Shown: positions 1 through 6,887 of the stretch, piece after piece
Numbering within the stretch: position 1 is the first letter of the stretch
Layout of the letters: each line of letters begins with the position of its first letter
NCBI GenBank assembly: GCA_030829985.1
Contig: JAURNW010000031.1
Coordinates: 1-64,000 of the forward strand
Direction: 5' to 3'
Source of the DNA: Gammaproteobacteria bacterium
GTDB taxonomy: Bacteria > Pseudomonadota > Gammaproteobacteria > Eutrophobiales > Eutrophobiaceae
DNA: 64,000 nt
Position numbers and translations under genes: made by a program
Notes under the pieces: generated by a model
The model's database searches: none
What the model was told of the DNA's origin: nothing
The model's input: the letters and a program-made list of their open reading frames with translations, nothing else

Positions 1-220
1 ACCATGAGCGTTATCATGAATCACTTGATAACCTGACGCCGGCAGATGTGTTTTATGGGCGAGGTGAAGAAATACTCAGTCAACGTGCATTGATTAAACA
101 AAATACCTTGGCACTACGTAAACAGATGCATTACGATAAAAAACACATTAACTAACCCGATGAACCGATCTGTCTCTTAGTTTATGCCGCTCTTTGTCCA
201 AAAGGTTTTGACGACGTACA
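1..220 (+). mobile_element. Right end of an IS3-like insertion sequence (partial)
   Basis: The left part lies outside the window. It contains the C-terminus of an integrase-type transposase (stop at 153-155) followed by about 65 noncoding bases ending in TGTCCAAAAGG...GACGTACA. That looks like an IS3-family right inverted repeat, which usually ends in CA. Coding similarity to a YHS-domain protein begins immediately after base 220, so the IS boundary is placed there. The matching left repeat cannot be seen, so the end point is inferred. Confidence 0.55.
3..155 (+). CDS. Transposase integrase-core C-terminus (partial)
   Basis: An open frame runs from the window edge to TAA at 153-155 and gives about 50 residues. 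They contain HESLDNLTPADVFYGRG followed by a basic, Gln/Arg-rich tail. This is the usual C-terminal end of DDE integrase-core transposases of IS3/IS481 type (family form: RPHESLGYLTPADVYFGRG, then an ILxxRxxIKxxTL helix). Only the end of the rve domain is visible, so whether the element is intact cannot be judged. It lies just upstream of a YHS gene that has lost its start, which suggests the element inserted into that gene. Confidence 0.7.
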   Translation, partial: HERYHESLDNLTPADVFYGRGEEILSQRALIKQNTLALRKQMHYDKKHIN

Positions 221-571
221 GGGGCCATACGGGGTTATGATCCTGTCGCCTATTTTACTGAAGAGCGTCCAGTTAAAGGTTCATCAAAATTCATATCTCA
301 CTATAACGGCGCAGACTGGCACTTTTCCTCGCAGGAAAACAAAGCACTATTTGACAATAACCCTGAACAATATTCCCCTCAATATGGCGGCTATTGCGCC
401 TACGGGCTGTCCAAAGGCTTTGTTGTCTCCTCTGATCCAGCAGCCTTCAGTCTGGTAGATGACAAGTTATATCTGAATTACAGTCTAGGGGTTAGAAAAA
501 CCTGGTTAAAGGATGTTCCGGGAAATATTAAGCGTGGCGACGAAAACTGGCTTGCCAAAAAATACAAATAA
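221..571 (+). pseudogene. YHS-domain protein, 5' end removed by the IS
   Basis: In this frame the sequence reads GAIRGYDPVAYF, then a YHS core with SHYNGADWHFSSQENKALF and PQYGGYCAYG. It ends in the typical C-terminal stretch LYLNYSLGVRKTWLKD before TAA at 569-571. YHS-domain proteins of this kind are small periplasmic proteins of about 150 residues thought to bind metal through the conserved Cys. Here the signal peptide and first 30 to 40 residues are absent. The frame meets a TGA at 209-211, inside the presumed IS end, and no good start codon exists. I read it as a gene whose 5' end was displaced by IS insertion. The remaining domain is intact. Confidence 0.72.
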
Positions 572-610
572 ACTTATACAAAAACATGCTATAAAAACTA
601 GCAGGACTTA

Positions 611-1447
611 TTACTGAACTGATTCATAAGCAATCATCAACCGTTTTCGGCCTGAACCCCATCGATAATCACCGAAGTGTCCGGTTGCTCGTATAACACG
701 ATGGCAAGGAATCAAATATGCCAGTTGGTTTTTTGCAATTGCCGATCCGACGGCTCTTGAAGCTGTCGGTTGGCCTATACTTTCAGCGAGCTGACCATAA
801 CTGAGCAATCTACCAGGTGCTATATTTAAAAGTGCATTCCAGACACGTATTTGAAATTTTGTGCCTTTCACAAAAGCACGTAATGAAATCGCTCGGCTAT
901 TGTCATAATTAAATAATTGACTAACAAGATCATCTGCCAGCGCTTCATTGTTTATAAATTTTGCATTTGGCCACTCCAACTTCATATCAATAATGGCATT
1001 AGTTTCCTGGCCAGGATCCACAAATACAAGACGAACTATCCCACGGGCTGAGCTTGCAACAAGGCATTTCCCAAATGGCGTGAAACTGAAACCATAGTCA
1101 ATAGTAAGACCATCGCCGGCTGCTTTTATTTCACCGGGCGATGCTGCTTCTATGGTTATACATAAATCATGCAGTCTTGATGGACTCGACAAACCCACAT
1201 CATGTGTGACTTCTAATACACTCTTCCCTTTACTCAACATATCTTTAGCATTATCAAATGTCAGATATTGTAGAAATGATTTTGGTGTAACACCGACCCA
1301 GGTTGTGAACTTATGATGAAAATGATGTGGACTTAATCCTACGATGCTAGCAAGAGTTTCCAGCGAAGGTTGCTCGAGGATATGTTTATTAATGTAATCA
1401 ATGACATCTGCCATTTGATTATAATCATTTGAATTTAAATTCATCAC
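611..1447 (-). CDS. Ada-like AraC regulator / O6-methylguanine-DNA methyltransferase
   Basis: 278 residues. The N-terminal part (about 10-105) is an AraC-type double helix-turn-helix (LETLASIVGLSPHHFHHKF...GVTPKSFLQY). The C-terminal part (about 195-278) is a methylated-DNA-protein-cysteine methyltransferase with the active-site motif PCHRV at 247-251 (Cys248) and the preceding GTKFQIRVWNAL helix. The N-terminal zinc-binding Ada domain is absent, so this is the short HTH-MGMT form rather than full Ada. It should remove alkyl groups from O6-alkylguanine by suicidal transfer to Cys248 and may regulate its own expression. It overlaps or abuts the divergent small membrane gene. Domain identity is firm; the regulatory role is inferred. 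Confidence 0.88.
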   Translation of the reverse strand: MMNLNSNDYNQMADVIDYINKHILEQPSLETLASIVGLSPHHFHHKFTTWVGVTPKSFLQYLTFDNAKDMLSKGKSVLEVTHDVGLSSPSRLHDLCITIEAASPGEIKAAGDGLTIDYGFSFTPFGKCLVASSARGIVRLVFVDPGQETNAIIDMKLEWPNAKFINNEALADDLVSQLFNYDNSRAISLRAFVKGTKFQIRVWNALLNIAPGRLLSYGQLAESIGQPTASRAVGSAIAKNQLAYLIPCHRVIRATGHFGDYRWGSGRKRLMIAYESVQ

Positions 1448-1506
1448 ATAAATCTAACATGTCACGTAAATACAACCCACCCGATTCTTGCTGTTATAAT
1501 ACAGCA

Positions 1507-1752
1507 ATGGACCCACGCAAACTCATCACTTTGTTTTTGGCACATGCCAACCAACTTAAATTTAAAAACCTGTTTTTAATTGTAATTACTTTATTTGTGG
1601 TCGATCTCATTATCCCCGATTTTATCCCCTTGATAGATGAGATCATACTGGCGTTACTTGCCATCATTCTTGCCAATTGGAAAGATGAACGTAAACAGGA
1701 AAAGGAAGGTAATTTGATAGAAGGTGAAGTAGTGGATAAGGATGAAAAATGA
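1507..1752 (+). CDS. Small membrane protein, DUF6116-like
   Basis: 81 residues from ATG 1507. An upstream in-frame ATG at 1429 exists but would overlap the divergent Ada-like gene and add an unlikely polar leader. The protein has two closely spaced hydrophobic segments (LFLIVITLFVVDLIIPDF and LIDEIILALLAIILANW) followed by a charged tail. The pattern FxxLFxxxxxLFxxDLxxPDFIPxIDExxLxLxxxxLxxW matches small proteins that I recall as DUF6116. No function is known to me. It is likely an inner membrane hairpin protein. Confidence 0.6.
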   Translation: MDPRKLITLFLAHANQLKFKNLFLIVITLFVVDLIIPDFIPLIDEIILALLAIILANWKDERKQEKEGNLIEGEVVDKDEK

Positions 1753-1817
1753 TATTAACGAATAATCCAGTATGAAAACTGCGATCAGGTGTTATAAATC
1801 AAGATGCCTATTATTCC

Positions 1818-2543
1818 ATGGCTAGCACGATACAAACTATACCATTAGCCAATCTTGCGCTTAGTTTTATCCCCGCGTTTATCGTTATCTATATTCTTTT
1901 CAAATGGTCACTCAATGCCAGTAATGCATTTTATGCCATTGCCCGGATGTTGGCGCAGTTACTGATAATCGGCTATTTTTTAGTTTATATTTTTGAATCT
2001 AAACACGCCGGGGTAATCATTCTGGTCCTGACCGTAATGGTTTTCGCCTCAAGCTGGATAGCACTGGGAACAATTAAAGATAAACGTCGATTGTTATATA
2101 AACACGCTCTGGGCTCTATCGCATTAGGCGGTGGGATAAATTTACTGCTCGTATCGCAATTCGTCCTTATGCTGGATCCATGGTATCAGCCTCAATTCAT
2201 GATCCCATTAGCAGGGATGATTTTTGCGAACTCAATGAATAGCATAAGCCTCTCTATTGAGCGACTAAATGCTGAACTGGTAAGAGACGTCCCATACGAA
2301 CAAGCACGTACTATTGCACTCCAGGCTTCACTAATCCCGATAATCAACTCCTTGTTTGCCGTAGGATTGGTTTCATTACCAGGTATGATGACCGGCCAGA
2401 TTCTATCGGGAGTCTCGCCCCTGATAGCCATTCGCTATCAGATTATGGTCATGTGTATGATACTCGGCTCATCCGGCATTTCCGCTGCCTGTTTCCTAAT
2501 TTGGGTTAAACCTGTATTTGAGAGAAAAACGGACGCTTTATAA
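1818..2543 (+). CDS. FetB-like ABC transporter permease (UPF0014)
   Basis: 241 residues with six or seven predicted membrane segments. Landmarks of the FetB/YbbM family are present: ARMLAQLLIIGYFLVYIFES near 40-60, PLAGMIFANSMNSISLSIERLNAEL around 130-155, and GLVSLPGMMTGQILSGVSPLIAIRYQ near 183-208. In E. coli FetB pairs with the ATPase FetA in iron export and oxidative-stress resistance. No ABC ATPase gene is adjacent here, so the partner must be encoded elsewhere or the protein works differently. Family membership is clear; substrate is inferred. Confidence 0.8.
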   Translation: MASTIQTIPLANLALSFIPAFIVIYILFKWSLNASNAFYAIARMLAQLLIIGYFLVYIFESKHAGVIILVLTVMVFASSWIALGTIKDKRRLLYKHALGSIALGGGINLLLVSQFVLMLDPWYQPQFMIPLAGMIFANSMNSISLSIERLNAELVRDVPYEQARTIALQASLIPIINSLFAVGLVSLPGMMTGQILSGVSPLIAIRYQIMVMCMILGSSGISAACFLIWVKPVFERKTDAL

Positions 2544-2620
2544 ATCCCATCCTGACCCGAATATTTTACATCTAACATATCTCGGACGGTATTGATCCGG
2601 CTTCGATTTCATCAGTCATC

Positions 2621-2670
2621 TACTTAAGCATGACAGACTCTACATTTCCCTAAATAATTACTTAAGTATG
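2621..2670. repeat. Two near-identical TACTTAAG(C/T)ATG repeats before a candidate promoter
   Basis: TACTTAAGCATG at 2621-2632 and TACTTAAGTATG at 2659-2670 are 38 bases apart. The second overlaps a possible -35 (TTAAGT), with TATATT 16 bases downstream, ahead of the gene starting at 2735. Both contain the palindrome CTTAAG. They may be a regulator site. Confidence 0.3.
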
Positions 2671-2734
2671 TTAAAAAATACGCTATATTAGGTTCTCTAA
2701 ATGACAGTTGGATGCCTCTAAAAGGTCTTAAACC

Positions 2735-3079
2735 ATGAATGAAAATCAGTTAAAAACCAAAATATACCTACTCCGTGCTCTGGACACCACTTTGCTACTT
2801 ATCGTTGTAGGCCTTGGTGTTTATGCTGCTTTTTATGCAGAAAACAAGGAAATTATGATCATTGCCTGTCTTGTAGGGCTATTTCTAGTTAATGCCTTGG
2901 GAAGAGCGACTAATAAATCGATTACACTGATGGGCATACAACTTGAAAAACTAAAACGAGAGAAGAAAACGGAAGAACAAAGAACACTGATGAGTACACG
3001 TCATAGCACGCGTTTTTCTACTCGAAGTGGCGCTACAAAAAGTGCTGTTCCAACCGCAAAGCCTAAAACAGATAAATAA
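2735..3079 (+). CDS. Hypothetical membrane protein with basic Ser/Thr-rich tail
   Basis: 114 residues, preceded by an AAGG ribosome site. Two hydrophobic segments (about 14-32 and 39-55) form a hairpin. The rest is strongly basic, with a Ser/Thr/Arg-rich tail that includes STRHSTRFSTRSG. I do not recognise a family. The tail is probably cytoplasmic and disordered and could contact membrane lipids or nucleic acid, but nothing shows this. It stands alone, converging on the thioredoxin-like gene with only 4 bases between the two stops. Confidence 0.6.
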   Translation: MNENQLKTKIYLLRALDTTLLLIVVGLGVYAAFYAENKEIMIIACLVGLFLVNALGRATNKSITLMGIQLEKLKREKKTEEQRTLMSTRHSTRFSTRSGATKSAVPTAKPKTDK

Positions 3080-3083
3080 GCGA

Positions 3084-3644
3084 TTAATTCTTATCCTGTT
3101 TAAATTCAGGCGGCACAACATCAGTCCATTCAATCTGATAACCAGAGCGGTCATCTTTAATAATCTTTTCCAATTGCGTGATTGTCACTACACCATTCAG
3201 GCGTAAAACCAGTTCCCCTGCAGGATTATAAAAAAAAGTAATTGGGATCATATCCACTTTCTTGCCAATCACTTCACCAGCAAGTTTTGCATCGACCATC
3301 AAAACCGGGTACTCAATAAAATAATCCAGAATGAATTCGCTCAACTGTTCTTTATCAGGATATTCAAACGTAGGCCAATCAAGCGTAAGCCCCATGACCA
3401 TCGCGTCTTTTTGATGATGCAGCTCATGAAAATCTATTAATGCGTCCAGCTCAGCACGGCAATAAGGACAAGCTGTACCCCAGACATTCAGTACAAGCCA
3501 TTTTCCCTTCCCAATATAATCACTCAAGGCATAGCGTTTTCCGTCCACACCCTGAAGTATTGTATCGAGTGGCTCTGCTGTCGAAGCATGGGAAATGAAA
3601 AGGATAAAAATAAAAACTATAATTTGTGTTTTTCTTAAGAACAT
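3084..3644 (-). CDS. TlpA/ResA-like periplasmic thioredoxin-fold protein
   Basis: 186 residues. The signal peptide is about 1-23 (cleavage after HASTA). A thioredoxin fold follows with the redox motif WGTACPYC; cysteines are at 59 and 62. A cis-Pro region is visible at DMIPITFFYNPAGELVLRLNG. This layout is typical of TlpA/ResA-type thiol-disulfide oxidoreductases that reduce periplasmic disulfides, often for cytochrome maturation. The CPYC active site is less common than CxPC in the TlpA group. No cytochrome maturation genes are nearby, so its substrate is unknown. Confidence 0.8.
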   Translation of the reverse strand: MFLRKTQIIVFIFILFISHASTAEPLDTILQGVDGKRYALSDYIGKGKWLVLNVWGTACPYCRAELDALIDFHELHHQKDAMVMGLTLDWPTFEYPDKEQLSEFILDYFIEYPVLMVDAKLAGEVIGKKVDMIPITFFYNPAGELVLRLNGVVTITQLEKIIKDDRSGYQIEWTDVVPPEFKQDKN

Positions 3645-3699
3645 AAAATATTAAAACGGCTAATGATTATACCGAGCCTAACATATTAATAATTTATTT

Positions 3700-3855
3700 A
3701 AATTTAAAAAAGAACGGAGGAGAGGGTCCTCCGTTCAAGGTTGAGGAAAAAAATTGATTAACAACTTAAAACTGTTGAGATTACTGGTATCACCTCCTTT
3801 AAAATTATCTCTAGTTAACTCTCTTAAGGATTCCTGAAATCATTGTTTAAATTCT
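3700..3855 (-). ncRNA. Candidate small RNA with an exact Shine-Dalgarno element but no ORF
   Basis: On the minus strand a possible promoter (TATAAA at 3858-3863, TTGGCA at 3879-3884, spacer only 15) is followed by AAAGGAGGTGATACC at 3786-3800. Twelve bases of this are complementary to the 3' end of gammaproteobacterial 16S rRNA. No ATG follows before the terminator at 3706-3736. The only possible peptide before the element is MISGILKRVN (CAT at 3841-3843). I infer a transcript of about 150 nt that may be regulatory or a decayed small-peptide gene. Confidence 0.4.
3706..3736 (-). terminator. Strong rho-independent terminator on the minus strand
   Basis: A perfect 10-bp stem (3712-3721 with 3727-3736) with a 5-base loop is followed on the minus strand by TTTTTTAAATTT. 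No annotated gene lies just upstream on that strand; the nearest stops at 4163. It therefore seems to end a short noncoding transcript. Confidence 0.75.
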
Positions 3856-4162
3856 TGTTTATACAATTGCAAAACAGATGCCAAATCCAACAAATTAATT
3901 CACATTAAAATAAAATGTAAAATCAATAACTTATTAAGTTTTAATTTATTACAAAAATATTACATTTAAAATCTTGCACTAATATTGGTTCGCGCAGCAT
4001 TTAATTAGTGCAGGATTAACTGTTAGAGCACTTCTTGTAGAAAAAAATAGACACTAAAACCAGTCGATGAGCTGAACGCGCAATGCCACGCGGCAAGTTG
4101 AGCTAGAGAGGTTACGGTGATGACGACTTTTTCACATAAAATTCTTATGTGTGTAAAAAATA
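3740..4162. other. AT-rich intergenic region
   Basis: No convincing ORF. Besides the candidate small RNA it holds a 9-bp inverted repeat, TGCACTAAT (3975-3983) with ATTAGTGCA (4004-4012) and a 20-base gap, which could be a hairpin or operator. There is also a short hairpin at 4133-4151 near the stop of the SDR gene. Confidence 0.5.
4133..4151 (-). terminator. Weak hairpin after the SDR gene
   Basis: CACATAA (4133-4139) pairs with TTATGTG (4145-4151) around a 5-base loop, flanked by T- and A-runs. It lies 12 bases past the SDR stop. The stem is short, A/T-rich and lacks a proper U-tract on the minus strand. Confidence 0.3.
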
Positions 4163-4957
4163 TTAGTGACGTAGATTGAGATCCTGGGTTGGTTTAACAA
4201 CCATAGAAAATAATCTGGTATTCAAATTTCTTGGATTTAATCGTGTTAGAAAAAAATTAATCTTATTCATAATACCGGGCACCACAATATTGGTCTTACC
4301 CAGTTTACTTAATGCAATATCAACAACCACATCGACATCCATAGTTATCAGTTTTGTAATACTTGAAAATTCTGCTAATTCGGTACGTGTTAGTCCAGGA
4401 CACAGAGCCATCACATCGATATTGTAATCCTTTAACTCAGTATTTAAAGCCTCGGAGAACATCAGATCATAGCCTTTTGAAGCAGAGTAGTTGCTCCAAC
4501 GTGAAATTGCAGCGACTGATGTCAATGAGGACAAGAATATCAATGCGCCTTTATTTCGTTCTTTCATTTTATTACCCAATCCATGAGTCAAAATAAGAAA
4601 CGATTTACAGTTTGTGTTTAACAACCTGATCTCATCTTCCAGATCATTATCAAGAAAATTGCCGGTATTTAATATTCCTGCATTATTCACTAACATTCCT
4701 ATCGCTAAATCTTCTACAGCTGTAACCACACCTTTTGTCTCATCTTCATCAGACAAGTCTGCACAAACTACACGCGTTTCAATATTAAAACTTGTGGACA
4801 GTTCATTCGCTAATGCTTCCAACCGTTCCTTACGTCTGGCGACTAAGACAACATTCATTCCAGCGGCCGCTAATCGTCGACTAAAAACCTCACCAATTCC
4901 GGAAGAGGCTCCCGTGACTAATGCCCACTCTCCATACGCTGTTTTCAGATCTTTCAT
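4163..4957 (-). CDS. Short-chain dehydrogenase/reductase (SDR)
   Basis: 264 residues, a classical SDR. The cofactor loop TGASSGIG is at 15-22, NNAG at 91-94, the catalytic Ser in SSLTS near 143-146 and YSASK at 157-161 (Tyr157, Lys161). The Arg-Arg after the second strand (VARRKERLEAL) favours NADPH. The C-terminus ends in a hydrophobic PGIMNKINFFLTRLNPR stretch, as in DltE-like members that act on membrane-associated or lipid substrates. It begins 31 bases after the restored stop of the frameshifted yceI, so the two probably share a transcript. Substrate unknown. Confidence 0.85.
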   Translation of the reverse strand: MKDLKTAYGEWALVTGASSGIGEVFSRRLAAAGMNVVLVARRKERLEALANELSTSFNIETRVVCADLSDEDETKGVVTAVEDLAIGMLVNNAGILNTGNFLDNDLEDEIRLLNTNCKSFLILTHGLGNKMKERNKGALIFLSSLTSVAAISRWSNYSASKGYDLMFSEALNTELKDYNIDVMALCPGLTRTELAEFSSITKLITMDVDVVVDIALSKLGKTNIVVPGIMNKINFFLTRLNPRNLNTRLFSMVVKPTQDLNLRH

Positions 4958-4988
4958 ACCGACTCCCGTTAATAAAATAATGCTTAAA

Positions 4989-5557
4989 TTATTTCTTTAT
5001 ACCTTCAATCGAGAAAAACAAATCCAGCTTTTGGGATGCCGGGCCAAGATCTTTAAGAATCCCATAATCAACCAAGGCAATTTCTGTTGTACCTTCAAAG
5101 CCTGCACGATAACCACCCCAGGGGTCATTACCCTCACCTAAATAAGTCATATAAAAGTAATCGGTCTGGTGACTCCACGTAAGGTGAAATCACCTTTTAA
5201 CTCACCCGACCCGTTTTCATTCATAGCAAAGGAAGTGCTGACGAAGCTGGATTGTGGAAATTGCTCAACATCAAGAAATTCATCACTTCGTAGATGTTCG
5301 TCTCTTTTGGCATGATTGGTATCAACACTACTGGTATTAATCGTAACGTTTATTTTAGATGCGCTTATATTATTTTTGTCATAAGTAAATTCACCATCGA
5401 AATCATTAAATCGGCCCCATAACCAGCTATAGCCAAGATGCATAATCCTGAACTGTATAGACGCATGCATACCTTTTTTATCTATCACATACTCATCAGC
5501 CATTACCGGGCTTGAAAAGAGGCTTAATACCAATAGCACAACAGACAATACTTTCAC
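4989..5557 (-). pseudogene. YceI-family periplasmic protein, frameshifted
   Basis: The intact frame from GTG 5557 gives 136 residues with a signal peptide (cleavage after VMA) and the YceI core (YVIDKKGMHASIQFRIMHLGYSW...). It stops early after GVTRPITFI. From about 5151 to TAA at 4989-4991 another frame continues the family's expected end: [20 protein letters not shown], an [15 protein letters not shown] segment and FFSIEGIKK. Adding one base after ACTTTT would join the parts as PITFDMTYLGEG and give about 190 residues, the normal length. YceI proteins are lipocalin-like periplasmic carriers of isoprenoid-type lipids. A one-base deletion or a base-calling error explains the break. Confidence 0.85.
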
Positions 5558-5616
5558 CGGAGAATCTCTTTTTTATTGATGGTTTTTATGACACGCGTCA
5601 ATATCGTATCTTTATC

Positions 5617-5632
5617 TTAAAACGAGTTTTAA
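5617..5632. promoter_or_regulatory. Palindrome upstream of yceI
   Basis: TTAAAAC-GA-GTTTTAA is a 7-bp inverted repeat centred about 67 bases upstream of the yceI GTG. It has the look of a dimeric regulator's operator for the yceI-SDR unit. No regulator is identified. Confidence 0.35.
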
Positions 5633-5731
5633 CTGTAGCACAAACAGCCACTTTCTCTATAAATACCATTACTGCCGATTTAAGACCAAACTGACCACAA
5701 TGAGGTTATCGCCCGTATTATTTTGATCTTA

Positions 5732-5745
5732 TTGATTTTGATCAA
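5732..5745 (+). promoter_or_regulatory. FNR/ANR box at class II promoter position
   Basis: TTGAT-TTTG-ATCAA matches the FNR consensus TTGAT-N4-ATCAA exactly. Its centre (5738.5) lies 41.5 bases before about 5780, the start expected if TAATAT at 5768-5773 is the -10. That is the standard class II FNR arrangement. The gene downstream is the macro-domain protein at 5813. Confidence 0.65.
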
Positions 5746-5812
5746 CGTAATGCTTTTTCGAAATTCATAATATATGGGCATAAGAATTAATAACCTCAAA
5801 CAAGGAATAATT

Positions 5813-6298
5813 ATGCTATATCAAGTTAGTGGCGATATCTTAAAAACAAAAGCACAAGCGATAGCTCACGGTATTGCAGCGAATGACCCGATGAATCAGG
5901 GTCTGGCACTATCATTACATGAAAATTACCCCTCTATGCATAAGGACTTTCATCATTGGTGCCATCAAAACCACCCAAAACCGGGTGATGCCTGGATATG
6001 GGGAGGCGCCAATTCCGTCCGTATCATCAACCTCCTTACACAAGAGGGTAATTATGAACACGGCTCAAAACCCGGCAATGCTACGATTAGTAATGTTAAT
6101 CATGCCTTGCGCGCCTTGGTCAAAATAATCGAAAAAGAAAACATCACCTCGCTGGCAATCCCCCGCCTTGCGACAGGCGTCGGCGGTCTTAAATGGGATG
6201 ATGTATTGCCATTAATCGAAGAACGTCTGGGCTCACTCGAAATTCCAATTTATATCTACACCGAATTTCATGCCGACGTACAGGCAAACGAACCCTGA
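5813..6298 (+). CDS. Macro-domain protein (ADP-ribose binding or processing)
   Basis: 161 residues from ATG 5813, preceded by AAGGAATAATT. An upstream in-frame ATG at 5774 would fall before the inferred transcription start and is less likely. Macro-domain features are GDILKTKAQAIAHGIAANDPMNQGLA (ligand-binding loop), GDAWIWGG, and IPRLATGVGGLKWDDV (second phosphate-binding loop). Related proteins bind ADP-ribose or O-acetyl-ADP-ribose or remove ADP-ribose from macromolecules. A perfect FNR box upstream suggests expression under low oxygen. It is a single-gene unit; the exact ligand is not evident. Confidence 0.85.
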   Translation: MLYQVSGDILKTKAQAIAHGIAANDPMNQGLALSLHENYPSMHKDFHHWCHQNHPKPGDAWIWGGANSVRIINLLTQEGNYEHGSKPGNATISNVNHALRALVKIIEKENITSLAIPRLATGVGGLKWDDVLPLIEERLGSLEIPIYIYTEFHADVQANEP

Positions 6299-6354
6299 GC
6301 TACAGGGCAATCTTCTTTCTCGGTGAAGTTCATAGCGTCAAACTAATTGAATTG

Positions 6355-6711
6355 TTATTCGATATCAGACCAAACAGCAAATTCATTGCCGCTCGGTTCA
6401 GCAAAGTGAAACCGGCGGCCACCGGGAAAGGAGAATATCGGTTGCAGAATCGTGGCGCCCGCCTCTTCGACTTTGGCTAGCGTCTGGCTTAAATCATTAC
6501 TGTAAAACACAATCAACGCACTGCCATGCTTCGCCGACGCCGATAAATTCGCGCGAAAAAAACCACCATCAATGCCTTCATCCGAAAACGCCGTGTAATC
6601 CGGACCGTAATCCACAAAAGACCAGCCGAATACCTTGCTAAAAAACGCCTTCGTCGCTTCAAGATCCTTTGCCGGATATTCAACGTAATTTATTTTTTCA
6701 TGTACATTCAT
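6355..6711 (-). CDS. VOC-family (glyoxalase-like) protein
   Basis: 118 residues forming one vicinal-oxygen-chelate module pair: KINYVEYPAKDLEATKAFFSKVFGW at the start, GGFFRAN in the middle, and a second betaalphabeta unit ending in GGRRFHFAEPSGNEFAVWSD. The ending Glu-Pro-x-Gly-Asn-Glu pattern is common to the family. These small proteins include lyases, dioxygenases and antibiotic-binding proteins, so the sequence alone does not give a reaction. It begins 20 bases after the gltBD terminator and is probably transcribed separately. Confidence 0.85.
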   Translation of the reverse strand: MNVHEKINYVEYPAKDLEATKAFFSKVFGWSFVDYGPDYTAFSDEGIDGGFFRANLSASAKHGSALIVFYSNDLSQTLAKVEEAGATILQPIFSFPGGRRFHFAEPSGNEFAVWSDIE

Positions 6712-6730
6712 AAAAACACCTCATAAAACA

Positions 6731-6755
6731 AAACTCCCGCATATAGCGGGAGTTT
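6731..6755 (-). terminator. Rho-independent terminator after gltD
   Basis: AAACTCCCGC (6731-6740) pairs perfectly with GCGGGAGTTT (6746-6755) around ATATA. On the minus strand it is followed by TGTTTTATG. It lies 133 bases past the gltD stop and just before the VOC gene. Confidence 0.75.
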
Positions 6756-6765
6756 TACTTTATTA

Positions 6766-6795
6766 CTGGATACCGGATCAAGTCCGATATGACGG
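6766..6795. repeat. REP-like palindrome
   Basis: CTGGATACCGGATCAAGTCC and the following GATATGACGG resemble the dispersed intergenic element TGGATTCCGGATCAAGTCCG-GAATGACG found in many Proteobacteria. The core is CGGA-TCAAG-TCCG. It lies between the gltD stop and its terminator. Confidence 0.5.
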
Positions 6796-6887
6796 TATGG
6801 CGTTACACCGGGCTGGCAAGGTCGCTCTCTGATATCCATATCATCGCGACACTTGTGCATCCATGCACATCGTCAAATATGAATCAC

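Noticed and set aside
237-458. Plus-strand ORF of 73 codons at the window start
   Set aside because: It is the wrong frame of the YHS-domain gene fragment.
3786-3800. GGTATCACCTCCTTT resembles the 3' end of 16S rRNA on the plus strand
   Set aside because: No other 16S sequence lies upstream; it is better explained as a Shine-Dalgarno element on the minus strand.
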